A DNA stretch of 64,000 nt. It comes from Gerris lacustris. Taxonomy: Eukaryota > Arthropoda > Insecta > Hemiptera > Gerridae. The notes below the pieces were generated by a model. The model was not told the DNA's origin. It worked only from the letters and a program-made list of their open reading frames with translations, and made no database searches. This document shows, one piece after another, positions 1 to 13,800 of the stretch (position 1 is the first letter of the stretch; the number at the start of each line of letters is the position of its first letter). A program made the translations under genes and the position numbers. The stretch is taken from contig OX578278.1 in assembly GCA_951217055.1 (NCBI GenBank), positions 47,071,574 to 47,135,573 on the forward strand. The letters run 5' to 3'.

Positions 1-1652
1 ACTATTTTTTCCCTAAATAATTATTAATTTTAGTATAATTATAAAATAATTTTACTGTTATAAATTGTAATAAGTTTTCCATCAGCTTTGTGTATTTGCT
101 GCTTTAAAATTTTAATAAACATTCACATTATTAATAATAAAAGTAAAGGAGGAATATATAATACTTTAATATTATAAAAAATGCATATTAATAATTGTAA
201 CAAATTATACAACCATCGACATTTTAGTTCGAAAGTTTAGTCTTTTATTATAATATAAATATAAACATAAACTAATATAAACATATTAAACATCCTTTTA
301 TACACTTAAAAATATTAAAAGCCGTTTCATATTGCACTTATCTATTTGGTACAATTATCTTAAGAATTATTATTAGGAAAAAATAAATAACTGTACTTAA
401 ATTATTTTATCAAATTGTACAATTATCGACATTTTTCGTTATAATGGAACAATATGAATCTGAATATGGGAAAAAAATGTAATTTGTATTGTTGAAAAGA
501 AGTACAGTTAAAGCAGACTATAGATATTATTTTTAATAAATGTAAAGGATTTATAATAATGCATAGTAACAAACAAGTAATACTCATAACGGTAATGATT
601 GGGGATCCTATGGAAAACTTAAAACTTAATTTGGATTAGTGACAATGGCAACGTACAAGTATTACTCTTCTATTAGAGGTATCCCTATTAGAAATAACGT
701 AATCGCCTTAAGTAATAAAGTTTTGACCTGGCTAATTCGAGTCAATATAGTATTTATTTTATAATATCTCCTAACAAGTAAAGAATAATTAATCTCTTGT
801 ATGATATTTAAGATGGAAGCATATTATTGTCTTGCTCACTTCTCATTTAATCTTTGCAGTAGTAGAGAACTTTACAACTAAAAAGTTATGTTTAGGTTGA
901 TTTGACAGTATTGATTGACTGTTATCTTAAAGTGTAAACATATTTACTCCAGATAATTTTATGTATTTCAATTTGAACATGCACCGCGTTCATACCCTTA
1001 TTACAGTTATATTATTTCATAGATTACTTACAAAAAGAAGTGAAATCCCAACAAAAACACTAGTCTATAAAAATAAGCCTCGTGTAAAAAGTTGTGAGAT
1101 CATAGGTTTAGCCTAGTATCCCACTGTCCGAGGAAGTTCTACTAGGTCTAATTTATCCAGTGTAAGTACATGATGTCTGTTTGTCTCTCTCTCTCAATTC
1201 TATTTCCCAAATCACTCTACACGTTTAAATTTAAATAAAAACATGTTCTGACTTGGCAAAAACACACCCCAAATAGGCAAAAATTAAATTCAGTTATTAA
1301 AAATTTGTATCCTGGTGCTGCGACGCTCAAATGAAAAAATAATATTTATTATTTGATTTAAGTTTGTGGTGAGTATTTGCCAAGTCAGAAAATGTTTATG
1401 GATGATTGTGGTCTACTGTACATTAAAAAAATACAAAACTCTAATTAATTTATAAAATTGAATCAATTTGGGTAATAAATGAATGTGACAAGGGCACCAC
1501 ATTGTTGATTTTTTCTTGTCTTCAGAGAGCTTTTGAAAATATATCTTTATAATAATTCCGAAAACCAATAAATTATTGCTAATTATATTTAAAATTTTCA
1601 AAAAAATATATAGTCTAACATTATTATTATTATTATTATTTTTTTTTTATAG
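1..1652. other. Intronic AT-rich DNA upstream of first visible MAP4K3 exon
   Basis: No coding exon, RNA gene or recognisable transposon end was seen here. The stretch is very AT-rich and ends in an ATT microsatellite plus polypyrimidine tract (about 1618-1650), which serves as the acceptor tract for the exon starting at 1653. It is inferred to be intron, because the next exon begins in mid-codon and the kinase domain must lie further left. Confidence 0.6.
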
Positions 1653-1808
1653 CTGAAGATGATATTCGAAGGCATAGTTCTGTGGAAGAAGTGTCTACTG
1701 GAGTTGCAAACCTTTCTCTTGTAGTCAATAGTCAACCTAGGCAGAGATCACTGAGTGATTCCACGCCAAATCAACCTGACATCCGGCCAACTCATACCAA
1801 TACTAATG
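1653..1808 (+). CDS. MAP4K3-like exon a (linker)
   Basis: The acceptor AG is at 1651-1652 and the donor GT at 1809-1810. The exon opens with the last two bases of a codon and ends with one base of the next. It encodes an acidic/Ser-rich linker ([17 protein letters not shown], then [16 protein letters not shown]), as expected between the kinase and CNH domains. Serines in an RxxS context are candidate phosphosites (inference). Confidence 0.85.
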
Positions 1809-4800
1809 GTATGAAATGAGCATTTATTTAACTTATTAAAACTAGTACCCTATGAAATTCAATTAGAAATCCTTGTTAAATATCGTTTATGAGAGGCTTA
1901 AAAAATCATATGGACCTTTTTTTAAATACTCTCTGAAACAGGAATCTAAACTCTTTCTTGGTTCAGTTCTCAGATAAAACAGATTATGTATATTAATATG
2001 TGTAACAGCCCACAAGTGTCTAGAGTCTACGTACATCTCTTATGTTGGCCCCTAGGTGGATGGTGTGCACCTCTACTTTTAGCTATGACCAAATATTGGG
2101 AGGCCAATCTTTCAAATATTGGGGGGGGGGGGGGTCCTCCTTAGTAGAAATTTAAAGAAATTAAGAAAACAAATGTTGTAAACTAACACTTGAATAATTA
2201 TAATAATAAAAGAAATGAACGCACTTCAATGTTTTAGATTTATACTTTAACACTTAAAATTCAACACTACTTTAGATGTTCGATTATGGCCGTCTCACAC
2301 TCTCTCACATTTATACTTACAGGTTAGCCTAATAAAATAAAGCTAAACAACAACTACAACACAAATATTTTGTTTATCTCTCCTGACACCCTGAGACTTG
2401 TCAAAACAAAACAGTTTCAATAAAAAAATAAGTTTGTACCCACTTAATTTTCTTTCAATTGAATAAATTAAATTTTACTTCAAAAAAAGAAAATTTAAGC
2501 CCCAAAGGTATCAAGAAAATCATATGGACCTTCTTTTTTTTGTAGATAATTGAATAATCAATTATGCATACAATTACTTTTTTGGTAATCGTAATTGTAT
2601 TCTAGATATGTGTGAAAAATTTAACTATTGGACCTATTTTGCCAGTTGGCTATCATAGCTCCCCTCAAAACTTTCAGGACTTTTGACATGTCCATTTTCA
2701 AACACCCATGGACAGAAATTAAAAAAATATCAAAACTTTCCAATTTAGTTCTGCAGTTTTTCCTTTGTTACTTGGACTAAGTTAAAGCCACTAGCCACTT
2801 ACTTCACAATACTGGGTGCTGACTAACTAAGACCACTTGCATGAAATCAGAAACAACTCACTATCTAGGAACCTTTAAATCTCAGATATAAACGAGAGGC
2901 AAAAACTTTTTATTCCATATCCATTTTTCTTTAAGACACACTTTAGCTCCTCTCCCATGACTGTTATGTAGGACAAGTGAGACATAAAGAAATAACCATG
3001 AGAAAAACATTAAAACTAGATTATTGCGAACAGTGTTCTTCTAAAATCATTTGTTAGCACTTTATTATATATTCTAGTTATAAATACTCAACAGTGTCTG
3101 CTCTTCTAACTTTATTATTATTATACTTATTTGTTGATTGTTGTTGAAGGTGAAGGTGAGAGTGGACCAGACTTATTATGTGATACACCTCCTGTACCAC
3201 CCAGAAGAAAAGAAAGAAAACGTCACACACCACCCCGTCCTGTTTCAAATGGCTTACCACCTACTCCTAAAGTACATATGGGAGCCTGCTTCTCAAAGGT
3301 AGTTTTTTTAAATTAAAAAATGATAAAAATATGGTGCAACAACAAGATAAATAATTTCAAATATTTAATTATTGCAGAACCTTAATTATTAAGCTCCTAA
3401 TTTACCGTCTTTCTCTCTTAACCACCAGGCAAACTTGCCATGCGCACTCTACTTTCTTCGACTCAGCCCGTCCCCCCACTATCCCCAACTCACCTCACCC
3501 TGCATGTGAACATGAAGGTGCTACCTGTCAATTGTTTCGCTAAAAAAAGTTGCTGGATGAGGCAAGATTTTTAACTCTTGGTTTGACAAAGTTTTGTGCC
3601 CCTTGTCAAAAATAAAAATAACGTCAACTTTTTGCCCTAAAATTTGTCTTTTCTTTTACACTTAATCTTCATTTTGATTATCCCATCAAGGCTCCGGTCC
3701 CGTGCTCTCCAAGTGTCATAGTTTAGCTTAGTATGCCTTAAAAATCTATCACTTTTTTTGGCTTTGATATAGGCCTTATTGCCATACTGCCATAGTGAAA
3801 TATTTTGATAATTAATTAAATAATAAATTGCTGCATAAAGAACACTTATCAGGACCTGATATTCCGTGCAATATATACCTGTTAACTCTTGGTTAGAGGT
3901 GGTTAGAGGTGGTTAGAGACATTTTGGTTAGTTCCTCATTCTTTAGCAATATCATCTACGAATTCATTAGGTCCTATACCAGAGTGACTTTAAAGGCATA
4001 CAATACATGTTTATTTTGCTTTTTAATATCCTGTAAAATATGTATAATACTTGATAACTAATAATTGGAGAGTATGGTGCTGGTTTTATTTTTTATCGCT
4101 TTGACTGTGCTTTAACTATCAGTAAAGATAAAAAAAAGGTGATAAGAAGCAAACTAGGGTTGGGATATCAAAAGAAAATATCGATATATTGACATCGAGT
4201 GTTTCAACATCGATATTAGTGAAAATAAATAGTTTTTCCTACTGATGAGCAAAACATAAATAAATATAAAAGATCAGCCAGCAATTGTTTCCCCTGCTGA
4301 GCAATAGAGAAGAGGAAAAAAGGTCACCGACTTCCATTTTTCGATATTTTGGAAAAAATATCGATGTTCCCGATATATCGAAAGATCAATATCGATATTG
4401 TTTGGCCCGATATATCGATATTTTTAATATATCGGAATCGATGTCCCGACCCTAAAGCAAACAATGATTTAAGAGCAGCTGAAATGGCTAGTAATTCAAC
4501 AGTAAAGCTCGAGCAAAGAGGATTAATATTTACATCTAAACACCATCTTGTAGAAAAATCACTTCACTGACCTTTTTTTTTTTCTTTTTTTTTTTTTTAC
4601 CAAAAACAGAAAAAAAATTAGAAGTAGTAGAAAAAATTACTCTGGTTTTTTATTTAATATCGCTTCAGGAATCAATTCAGTTTGTTGTGCCTTTACGTCT
4701 ACTCATTGGTGCTCAACATTGTCTTCCTGAAGATGCCTCCTGTAGAACAAAATGTGGCCTCCATCTAAAATCTAGAAGGATTTAACCTTAACCTTTACAA

Positions 4801-7800
4801 GATAGGTATAATTCCAACGGTTTCTTTACACCCTATTTAACTTGGGAAATAAGTTGAAGTCAAAGGCATTTATTTTATACCCATTATGATAAAGAGTAAA
4901 TGTAAAAATTATAAACTTTCTTGTTAATTAAAGAATTTTTACTGTGAGCATTTTAATTTAAATTTATAATTTTTGTACTCAGGTTTTCAATGGATGTCCT
5001 CTTCGTATTAACTGTACAGCAAGTTGGATTCATCCTGAAACAAGAGATCAACACATCCTAATAGGAGCTGAAGAGGGTTTATACAATCTAAATCTTAATG
5101 AACTTCATGAAACTGCCATGAACCAACTCTATCCTCGAAGAACAATATGGCTTTATGTCATAAAAGATGTCCTCATGTCTCTTTCAGGTCAGTTCTCTGA
5201 AAAAAATTGTGGAATGATTTGAACAGTTTTAATTGAGAAATACAGTGAAACCTCTGCTAATGGAAACCACTTGATTATGGGGTTTAATGTGTTCAGGAAT
5301 TCGTAATACATTTTGTTTTTGTTTTTTCAGCCCCTTCTTAAGGCTCTACCGCCCTTTGAGGTTAGAAAAAACAGTGATTTTTTTTTTTTTTATTGGTTCT
5401 AAGCAAGATATAAAAAATGTAAGTACAGGCTTCATTCCTAATTTTCATTCTGCACAATTTGAGCCCTATTTCAACTTCCTATGATAAATAGTACAGGCGC
5501 CATTTCAATACAATGACAAACCCAGTTGTATTGAAATAGTGGTAGTATTTATTGTAGTAGGGAGTTGAAATAGGGCTCAAATTGTGCAGAATTAAAATTA
5601 GGAATGAAGCCTGTACTTAGATTTTTGAAATCTTGCTTAGAACCAATAAAATTTCCATTTTAATGATTTTTCTAACCTCAAAGGGGGGGTAGAGCCTTAA
5701 TTGTATATTTACAGTAAAAATACCAATAAGTGGACAAACAAATATTATTTATTATTATATATACTAGGTTATTTCAGTTTATGCTTAAGCCTGAGCTATA
5801 ATCTGAATAGTTGATCATGTTTTAAAAGTATGGTAGTTTTGATTTTGTTTTTATTTACCAAAAAATATCTCTTTGTTTATGTGAATATTAATGCTAAAGA
5901 TAGGGTTCCTGGTTACACTTTGTTATCATATGTTACGTAAGAGATCTGGTTTCGATCCCTGATTCTGGCAAGGGGACCTAAGTTTAGTGTTACCCAGCAT
6001 TGTGGTAACTTAAGTGAAGTAGCATCTATCCTGTCACAGAATGCCAATTATATAGTGCACTCAGCTAACTGAGTAACTCCCTGAACCCATGTAATCCATT
6101 AAATATAGTTGTATAAGCCCTTTGGCAGGCCTAAAACCTCCATGGGCTGCTGCCACGGATTATTATTATTATTCTTGCTTGATAAAGTAGTGATTAATTA
6201 TTTTATAGTGTCAGTTTGTTTATTTCCTTCACATGTAAGATTCAATAAGAAATTTTAAGATATGAAACTAAACTTCAAACTCTAACAACATATTTGGATT
6301 TCATTTTTAAAATTAACTTTCTGGTTTACTTCCTTTGGAGGTTCTCAATTTCCCTTAAAAAACTCTTTTAGTGCTACTAAATCAATTTGATCTTTTGATC
6401 TCTTCATTTGGCTTTGTATAGGATTCATTATTTTACCTATTAGTAAAGGCTGCTAAAAGTTGAAGTTGCTTAAATGTAATTTTAATAAATCTTCTTATAA
6501 AAATTATATTTGTCTTTTTTTGGTTTAGGTAAAACTCCTCAGCTCTACAGGCATGATCTTACTGGACTTCAAGGGAAACAAATGCACAGGTTTACTCTCC
6601 ATATGAACAAAATACCAGAGAAATTTGTACCTAAGAAATTTGCACTCACAACTAGAGTTCCCGATACAAAAGGTTGTACTCGATGCTCTGTTGCAAGGAA
6701 CCCTTACAATGGTTATAAATATCTTTGTGGAGCCATGCCACCTTCTACTGTTTTCCTAATGCAATGGTATTTATTTTAATTCATAATTTTATTTTAAGAT
6801 ATTCATTACTTGTTAACTGATTTAAAAAAGACACTGCATAATAATTAATACATATGTTTGATTGAAATCCAGGTATGACCCGTTGAACAAGTTTATGCTT
6901 CTAAAGCAGTTAGATGGCGCGACACTGGGAAGAGTATTTGAAATGGTTATTACCCCTGAGCTTGAGTACCCATTAGTTTGTGTGAATGTCCGTCGTTCTT
7001 ACCAACCTGATCATCTGAAGCTTGATCTTATCAATATGAACTCTGGTGCATCTTGGTTCCATTCTGATGAACTTGAAGACATGGATGGCACAGGTAAATC
7101 AGTTAAGAATATTTTTTTCTTATACCATAATTTAGGGGGTTGAACCCAAATAGAGGCCGAAGGCTCAGGTTCTAAACTTGAAGACATAGACTTGTATCAT
7201 TACCTTTTGTATCAGTACTCTATTGGTCCATCCATTATACAAAATGCCCTTACACAAGTTTTTGCCTTCGGGCTTAGAAAACAACCAGGCAACCAGGCTT
7301 TGCCCTAATTATTACAAAACAGGAGGGAATCAGCCACTTCACACACCACTTTTTGTGATCGTAAGTGTGAAACATGTCTTACCCCCCTGAGATTCAAACC
7401 ATTGCCAGGTGTATGTTAATAATTATAACCTTGGTTTCAGGCAAGAGTTTTTGAGTACGCAAACCACTTGCCTGTACCAATCCCCTACTATTTTACAATT
7501 TGTCACAATAGTTTTCACTTACATTGATATCATTTTCTGATTTCAGCTACTGTGATACCACGAAGAGAAAACCTAAATATCATCAATGTTACTCAGTTAG
7601 AAAAAGATGCCATCTTAGTCTGTTATGGAAGTAAGTTCTTTCCCAGTATTTATTTATTTATTTTTTTTTTTTTGAGAAGCATCTTTTTATCGTTATAATT
7701 TTTTATATTAGTATAATTTTAATGGTAATCCCATCTCAGTTGTAAATAGTGTTAAAGATACTCCTATTGGCATTTTGTTTAGTCAAAACTTAAAATTTAC

Positions 7801-10800
7801 CATACAATATTTGTATTGTAACAATACAAGAATAAAAAATAAAAACTTTATAAACCTCTGCTTCATAAGGAAGATTTTAACCCCCCCCCCTTCTATCTCG
7901 CTTATGTAAAGTACAAAAAATCTGAAAAAATTCCTGAACATTCTTCAACCAAAAGTAAAGATACCACTTTTTGGAAATTAATTTATTTTATTTTTAGAAA
8001 TTTTTTTTATTGACAAAATACTTTTTTTATAATTACTTAATTACAGTCTTTTCGATGTATTTATGTGTTTGTAGTCCGGTTCAGTGGCAAAATTATGTGT
8101 TTTGAGAATATCAGATCCATAGGATAGTTCAAAGTAAGCTTTTTAGCATTTTAAAAAGCACCATCAATAGGCACTTCTTAAACATTACAGTGTTGCCTAC
8201 GGACCCTCGCTGTGTGCTGACCAGCACACACTTGACCTGTTTATTATAATTCTGTTGATTTTACCTAGAATGACCCTTGAGACATGTGTTGCCTTGTGTA
8301 CTATGAAGGCCGATTTAGAAACCTGTGGCCTTATGATTTTGTAAGATTTATACTAGCATTATAGATTGTAAAATTTTAAATAAAAATAAATATATGTATA
8401 TATTAAAATATAGATACTGTCTATAAAAGGTTATACTAATATTTAAGGCTTGAAAATAAAATTATAATTAATGTAATTGTGCTTGTTAGTTAAAAACATT
8501 GCACAAATGTGGGAAAAATAGAATCATAATGTCAGAAATAATTCAATGGTCTAGTTGTAAGTTTAGGAAAATACCAAGCATCCTTAACTTCTTAGGGAGT
8601 TACATTTGTGCAATATTAGTCTTAGATATTTTATTATTATATTTATTATTTTCACTAGCCAATATGTATAGGCGCTTCTCATGTCTCTATTTGTAACGTG
8701 TTTACTTTCATGCAACATTTAAGTTATTATCACCACATAACTTAATACTTAATGAATCCTAAATTAGTTCCTAATCCTAATTAGGTTAATACGAAGAATA
8801 TAATACACTAATTGCATTTTTACTAAAACTATAATTATTTTATAAATGGTAAATTATAATTAGGACCGTGAACAGTGAACAGATCAGGCTCTTGAATTTC
8901 TTGTGATTTTATCGTGTAATTCTTTTATTGGTTTACAAAATTGTGTTAGTTATCGTTACCTAGTTTTAACGGAAAAATTTGATACAGTTACTTTTTCTCA
9001 GGGTAATCAAATAGGTTGTACATTTTCATCTTAACTTTATATGTGGAATCACATGTCGATTCTCTTTGGAAGTAAATTCAACACAAGTGCATCACCTTTA
9101 ACACTACCTGGATGAGGAGTCGACAAGGTTGTACCCTTAACTAATAGAATATATTCACCTAATTGTTTTAAGTGCTTAATTCAGTATATTATTTAAATCA
9201 CAAAATAGTCATAACCTGTTGCAGTTTTAATAACGCTGACAAGAAAAAACTTCTATGTAGAAGGTATTCCATAATAAATGTGCAGTCTCCGTGGCGCAGT
9301 GCGTTAACGCCCGCTCCTCTACGTTTTGTCTATATTAATCTCCTATGCCCCGGGTTCGATCCTCAGTGACAGTTCATCTCTTTTCGTCGCTTACATTATT
9401 TATATTAATATAGCTATATGAACCTATGAACGTATACCCGAGTATTGTCAAAACAAATAATGTTTGCATAAGTTAATGGTTGTAATCCTACGTTATCGTA
9501 AAGAAGAAATAAATAAATAGATAAATATAATCTAAAACTATAACAGAAAAGAATTACAACAATACAATAACGGTTACTTATATATTTTAATACTTATTAT
9601 TAAGTAAAGCTACAATCTAAAAATCTGAAAGAAATGAGTTCTGACACAAAAATAAATTCTTATTTCCAAATTAGAAATAAAAGATTAAGAAATGAGGGAG
9701 AAACAACTAAAAGTCTTGAAGATGATTGTAGCTTAGAGGAGAACCCCATAGAAAAAGAAAAAATGTCAGAAGAAGTTATAGAAATTGGGAAGGTACCTGT
9801 AAATCAATTTATGTCCTCAATAGCAAGTTTAATCGAGAAAAAAACAGAAGACCTGGCAATGCTAATTGAGAAGAAAACAGACAACTTAGCCACAAAGGAA
9901 GATGTCAAGAAAATTACATTAAATATGGAGATTCTAAAAAATGAAAATAAACAGCTAAAAGTAAAAATGGAGAAAATGGAAGAAAGGTTGTCACATCAAG
10001 AAAAAACTATAAACCAGATTATGAATGAGAAAAGAAATAGAAATTTAATTATTAAAGGATTACACTTAAGTGAAACTGAAGATTATGAATTAATTGTACA
10101 AGATTTTCTCAAAAAGGAATTGGATATAATGGATGATATAGGGATTGAAAGTGTAAAGCATATTAGAAGTCAAAGGAGAAATATGCTAATGGTAAAACTT
10201 AAAACCGAAAAGGATAAAATTAAAATTTTAAATCGAGGATGGAAACTTAAACTCTCTCGAATTTCGATGCAGGATGACTTAACATTTATATCGAGAAAAC
10301 ATAGACACAATATGGTACAAATTAAAAAATATCTATACAATCACAATAAAGAAATAAAGCTAAAACAAATTAAAGATTTCATGTTCGTGGAAGGGAAAAA
10401 ATTTGAATGGGACAAAAATATAGGATTGATACAAGGCAATCAAGACGGGATAGAAATGTTAAGAAAACTAACTGGATACGATGCATCTGCCACAGTAAAA
10501 AATCTACTAACCCAACCCCATATTACAGACTACTTTGAAAAACCTATGAAAACAAATAACCAAGGAAATCTTAATGAAGAAGGAAATGAAAGTGATATAC
10601 TAATTAAAGGAAACGGGAGTAACAAAGAATCCATGTAGCAATTAATAAAAAACCATCAATATAAATCGTTGAATAAAAAGATAAAGAAATGTACAAATAA
10701 AAATAACCATCTAAATACAGTGAATTTTTACACTTATAACTGTCGCACGTTGAGAGGTGACGAGAAGTTAAAAGAATTACTCCAAGAAAGCGAAAACATA

Positions 10801-13800
10801 AAATGGGACGTAATAGGACTTTGTGAAGTGAGAAGAGACAGAGAGATACTACTGGACTTAGGAGACGATAAGGAAGCTTACTTCAACAGTGATGGATACA
10901 CCGGAGGTACCGGATTCCTAGTCAATAAGAGAAAAGAGAAACGTATTATCGCTTACAAACCCTATACCCATCGTATCTCAAAAATAATATGGCAGTTAAA
11001 CAAACAACAAGGAGGAGGAAGACTACAAATACTTCAAGTCTACGCACCTACTTCTGCAGCTGAAGATGCCGAAATAGGCGAATTCTACACAACCTTGCAG
11101 CTCGCCCTCGAAGAAGACGTATGTAAACATACGATTATTGCCGGGGATATGAATGCCAAAGTCGGGAAGGCTGTTGACTTCGACTCTATAGGAAAGTTCG
11201 GTTACGGCGATAGAAACGAACGAGGAATAAAATTGTTAGAATTTTGTGATAGTAACAACATGTACATTATGGATACGTTCGTAAAGAAACCCGAGGATAA
11301 GATATGGACCTGGGTTAGCCCAGACGGCAAAACTAAAAACAAAATTGATTTTATTATTTCGAATAAAAAAAGTTTGGTGTGTGATGTTGAAGCAGTAGAC
11401 GAAATGAATATAGGCAGCGATCATCGGCCTGTTCGATGTGTGTTGAAAGTTCAATCGAATATTAGGTTATATGTGCAAGGTAAAGTGAAAAACACCGTAG
11501 ATTATAATAATATCGATATGAATATGTTTCAACAAATATTCATGCAAAAAGTAGGGCACCTAGTAAGAGAGAATGAGATGGAAACATGCTCAGAAATAAT
11601 TGTTTAAGCAATAAAGTCGGCCACGGAAGAATGTCAAGATAAAAATGGAAAATACAAAAATAAAATGCCAACAGAAATATTGAAACTGCTTCAGAAAAGG
11701 AAAAAATTGAAACGGAAAGGAAAGGATAAAATTGAATTCAGTGAAATATCCAAACTGATAAGGAGAAAGTTGAAAAACTGGAGTAATAATAAGAAAATTT
11801 CAGAACTAAAAGAAATAGTAGAAAGAGGAGGAAGTCTAAGACAGTATTGGAAAACTCAGGCGACTGGTAGAGAGAAATTGTTGGCCATGAAAGACGAAGA
11901 AGGAATAGTAAGAGTAGAAAGAAGTGGTATTGCGGATATAATCAGTAGATATTATGAAAACTTATATAAATATGAAGTAGGAAATAACTACTGTAAAGAG
12001 TTAGGATATGCTGGAACCAAAAGTAAAACGGAGGAACCCGAAATTCTAATGAACGAGGTAGAATGGGCTGTAAAATCAATGAAGAAAGGCAAAGCAGGAG
12101 GAAATGACAGAATAGTAGCAGAACAATTGAAAGTGGGTGGAGAATTAGTTGTACGAGCACTTACATTTCTCTTCAATTTATGTTTGAAAAACAGTAGAGT
12201 GCCCAAAGACTGGTTACAACCTCAGCTTATCTTACTTTTCAAAAAAGGCGATAAATATGATATAGAAAACTATAGGCCAATTAGTCTGCTGTCAGTAGTA
12301 TATAAAGCCTTAATGAAAATTATCGGGAAGAGAATAGGACCCAAACTAGATGCGGACATAGCTATCGACCAATCAGGATTTAGGAAAAATCTATCTACGC
12401 TGGATCATATATTCGTATTAAAGCAGTTGATAAGAAGAGCCCAGGACTATAACTTAACTCTAGTAATGTTGTTTATTGACTTTAAAAAAGCTTTCGACTC
12501 CGTCTATAAAAATAATATCGTAGAGGCTATCACACATTCCGGAATTGCGGAGCAGTATTTAAACTTAATAAAATATGTTTATGACAGAGCAAGCATGGAA
12601 GTCCAGGTAGATGACAACGTAAGAAAAATAAATGTAGACCGGGGAATGAGACAAGGAGATGTACTCTCAGGACAATTATTCATTAAAGTGTTGGAGCGGG
12701 CTTGCAACAATCTCGATTGGGAAGGAAAAGGCATACGAATTAATGGGAAGTGGCTCAATCTACTGAAGTTTGTCGACGATATTGTTATTATAGGAAAAAG
12801 TATATCTGATGAGATGAAACGAATAGGACTACTTATAAATAAATCCAAAACTAAATTAATGTGTGTAAATGTGGATGAAGATGAAAACATGATTGTTGGA
12901 AAAGAAGAAATAGATAAAGTCGATAAAATTATATATTTAGGATCGATGATAACTGTAAATAAAGACAAAGACGCAGAAGAAATCGGCTGAAGAACAATTC
13001 AAGGATGGAGAGCTTACTATAAATACAAACACCTTTTTAAATCCGACGTGGGCCAAACCGAGAAAAGCAAGCTTTGGTCAATGTGTGTCCTCCCAGTGAT
13101 GACTTACAGCTGTAAAACCTGGACGCTAACAGAAGAAAATATAAGAAAGCTAAGAGTCACCCAAAGGAAGATGGAGAGAAGCATGCTGAAAATTAAAATA
13201 AAAGACAAAAAAAGAAACGAGTGGATCCGTAGACAAACAGGCTTAGACGATATAGGTAATATAGTCCAAAAAAGGAAGTGGAATTGGGCTGGTCATGTCG
13301 CCAGAACAAAAGACGAAAGATGGACTAAGATCATGTTAGACTGGTACCCCAGAGGAAATAGCAGGAAAAAAGGCAGACCAAGCCAGAGATATGATGAAGA
13401 AATGAGAAAAGCATGTGGGGTGTAACTTGGCAAAGAGTGGCTCAAGATAGGAAAGAGTGGGCAAGAATGCGCGACATCTACTGTACTGAATACTTGTATA
13501 AAAATTAATAAAAAAAAAGTAAATAAATAAAAATAATAAATAAATAAATAAGCAAATTAAAATTAGTTTTAATCTGTTCTAGCATTAATGAAAAATGGTA
13601 GTTACCATTGCCTAGTTAGTTCCTTTTTAGTTACTTATTATAATTTATATTGTAAAGATCTGTTATTGGTATTTGAAATTTAAGTTTAGAAAAATAAGTG
13701 ATTTGTGAATAATAAGTAGCATGTGCGTTAATAAAAAGTTAATTGTGTTCGTAAATTTGTTAGATAAAAAGAATCGTTAGTTGTTAGGTTTTGATGTATT

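Larger units (their letters stand above)
9634..13550 (+). mobile_element. RTE-like non-LTR retrotransposon (LINE), nearly full length
   Basis: The element contains ORF1 (9634-10638), a 30-base gap, an endonuclease/reverse-transcriptase frame (10669-13425), a short 3' region and an AAATA-rich tail ending near 13550. It is inserted in sense orientation in the intron between MAP4K3-like exons f and g. The ordered EN, RT and C-terminal domains place it near RTE-type insect LINEs. Two in-frame stops in ORF2 show the copy cannot make a full protein. I could not fix the 5' end or a target duplication. Confidence 0.88.

Noticed and set aside
9285..9372. Functional tRNA gene
   Set aside because: A and B boxes are present, but the anticodon arm and acceptor stem do not pair properly, and a non-tRNA body with an A-rich tail follows, so it is a SINE head.
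12579..12968. 129-codon minus ORF opposite the LINE reverse transcriptase
   Set aside because: It is an antisense shadow of a real coding frame.
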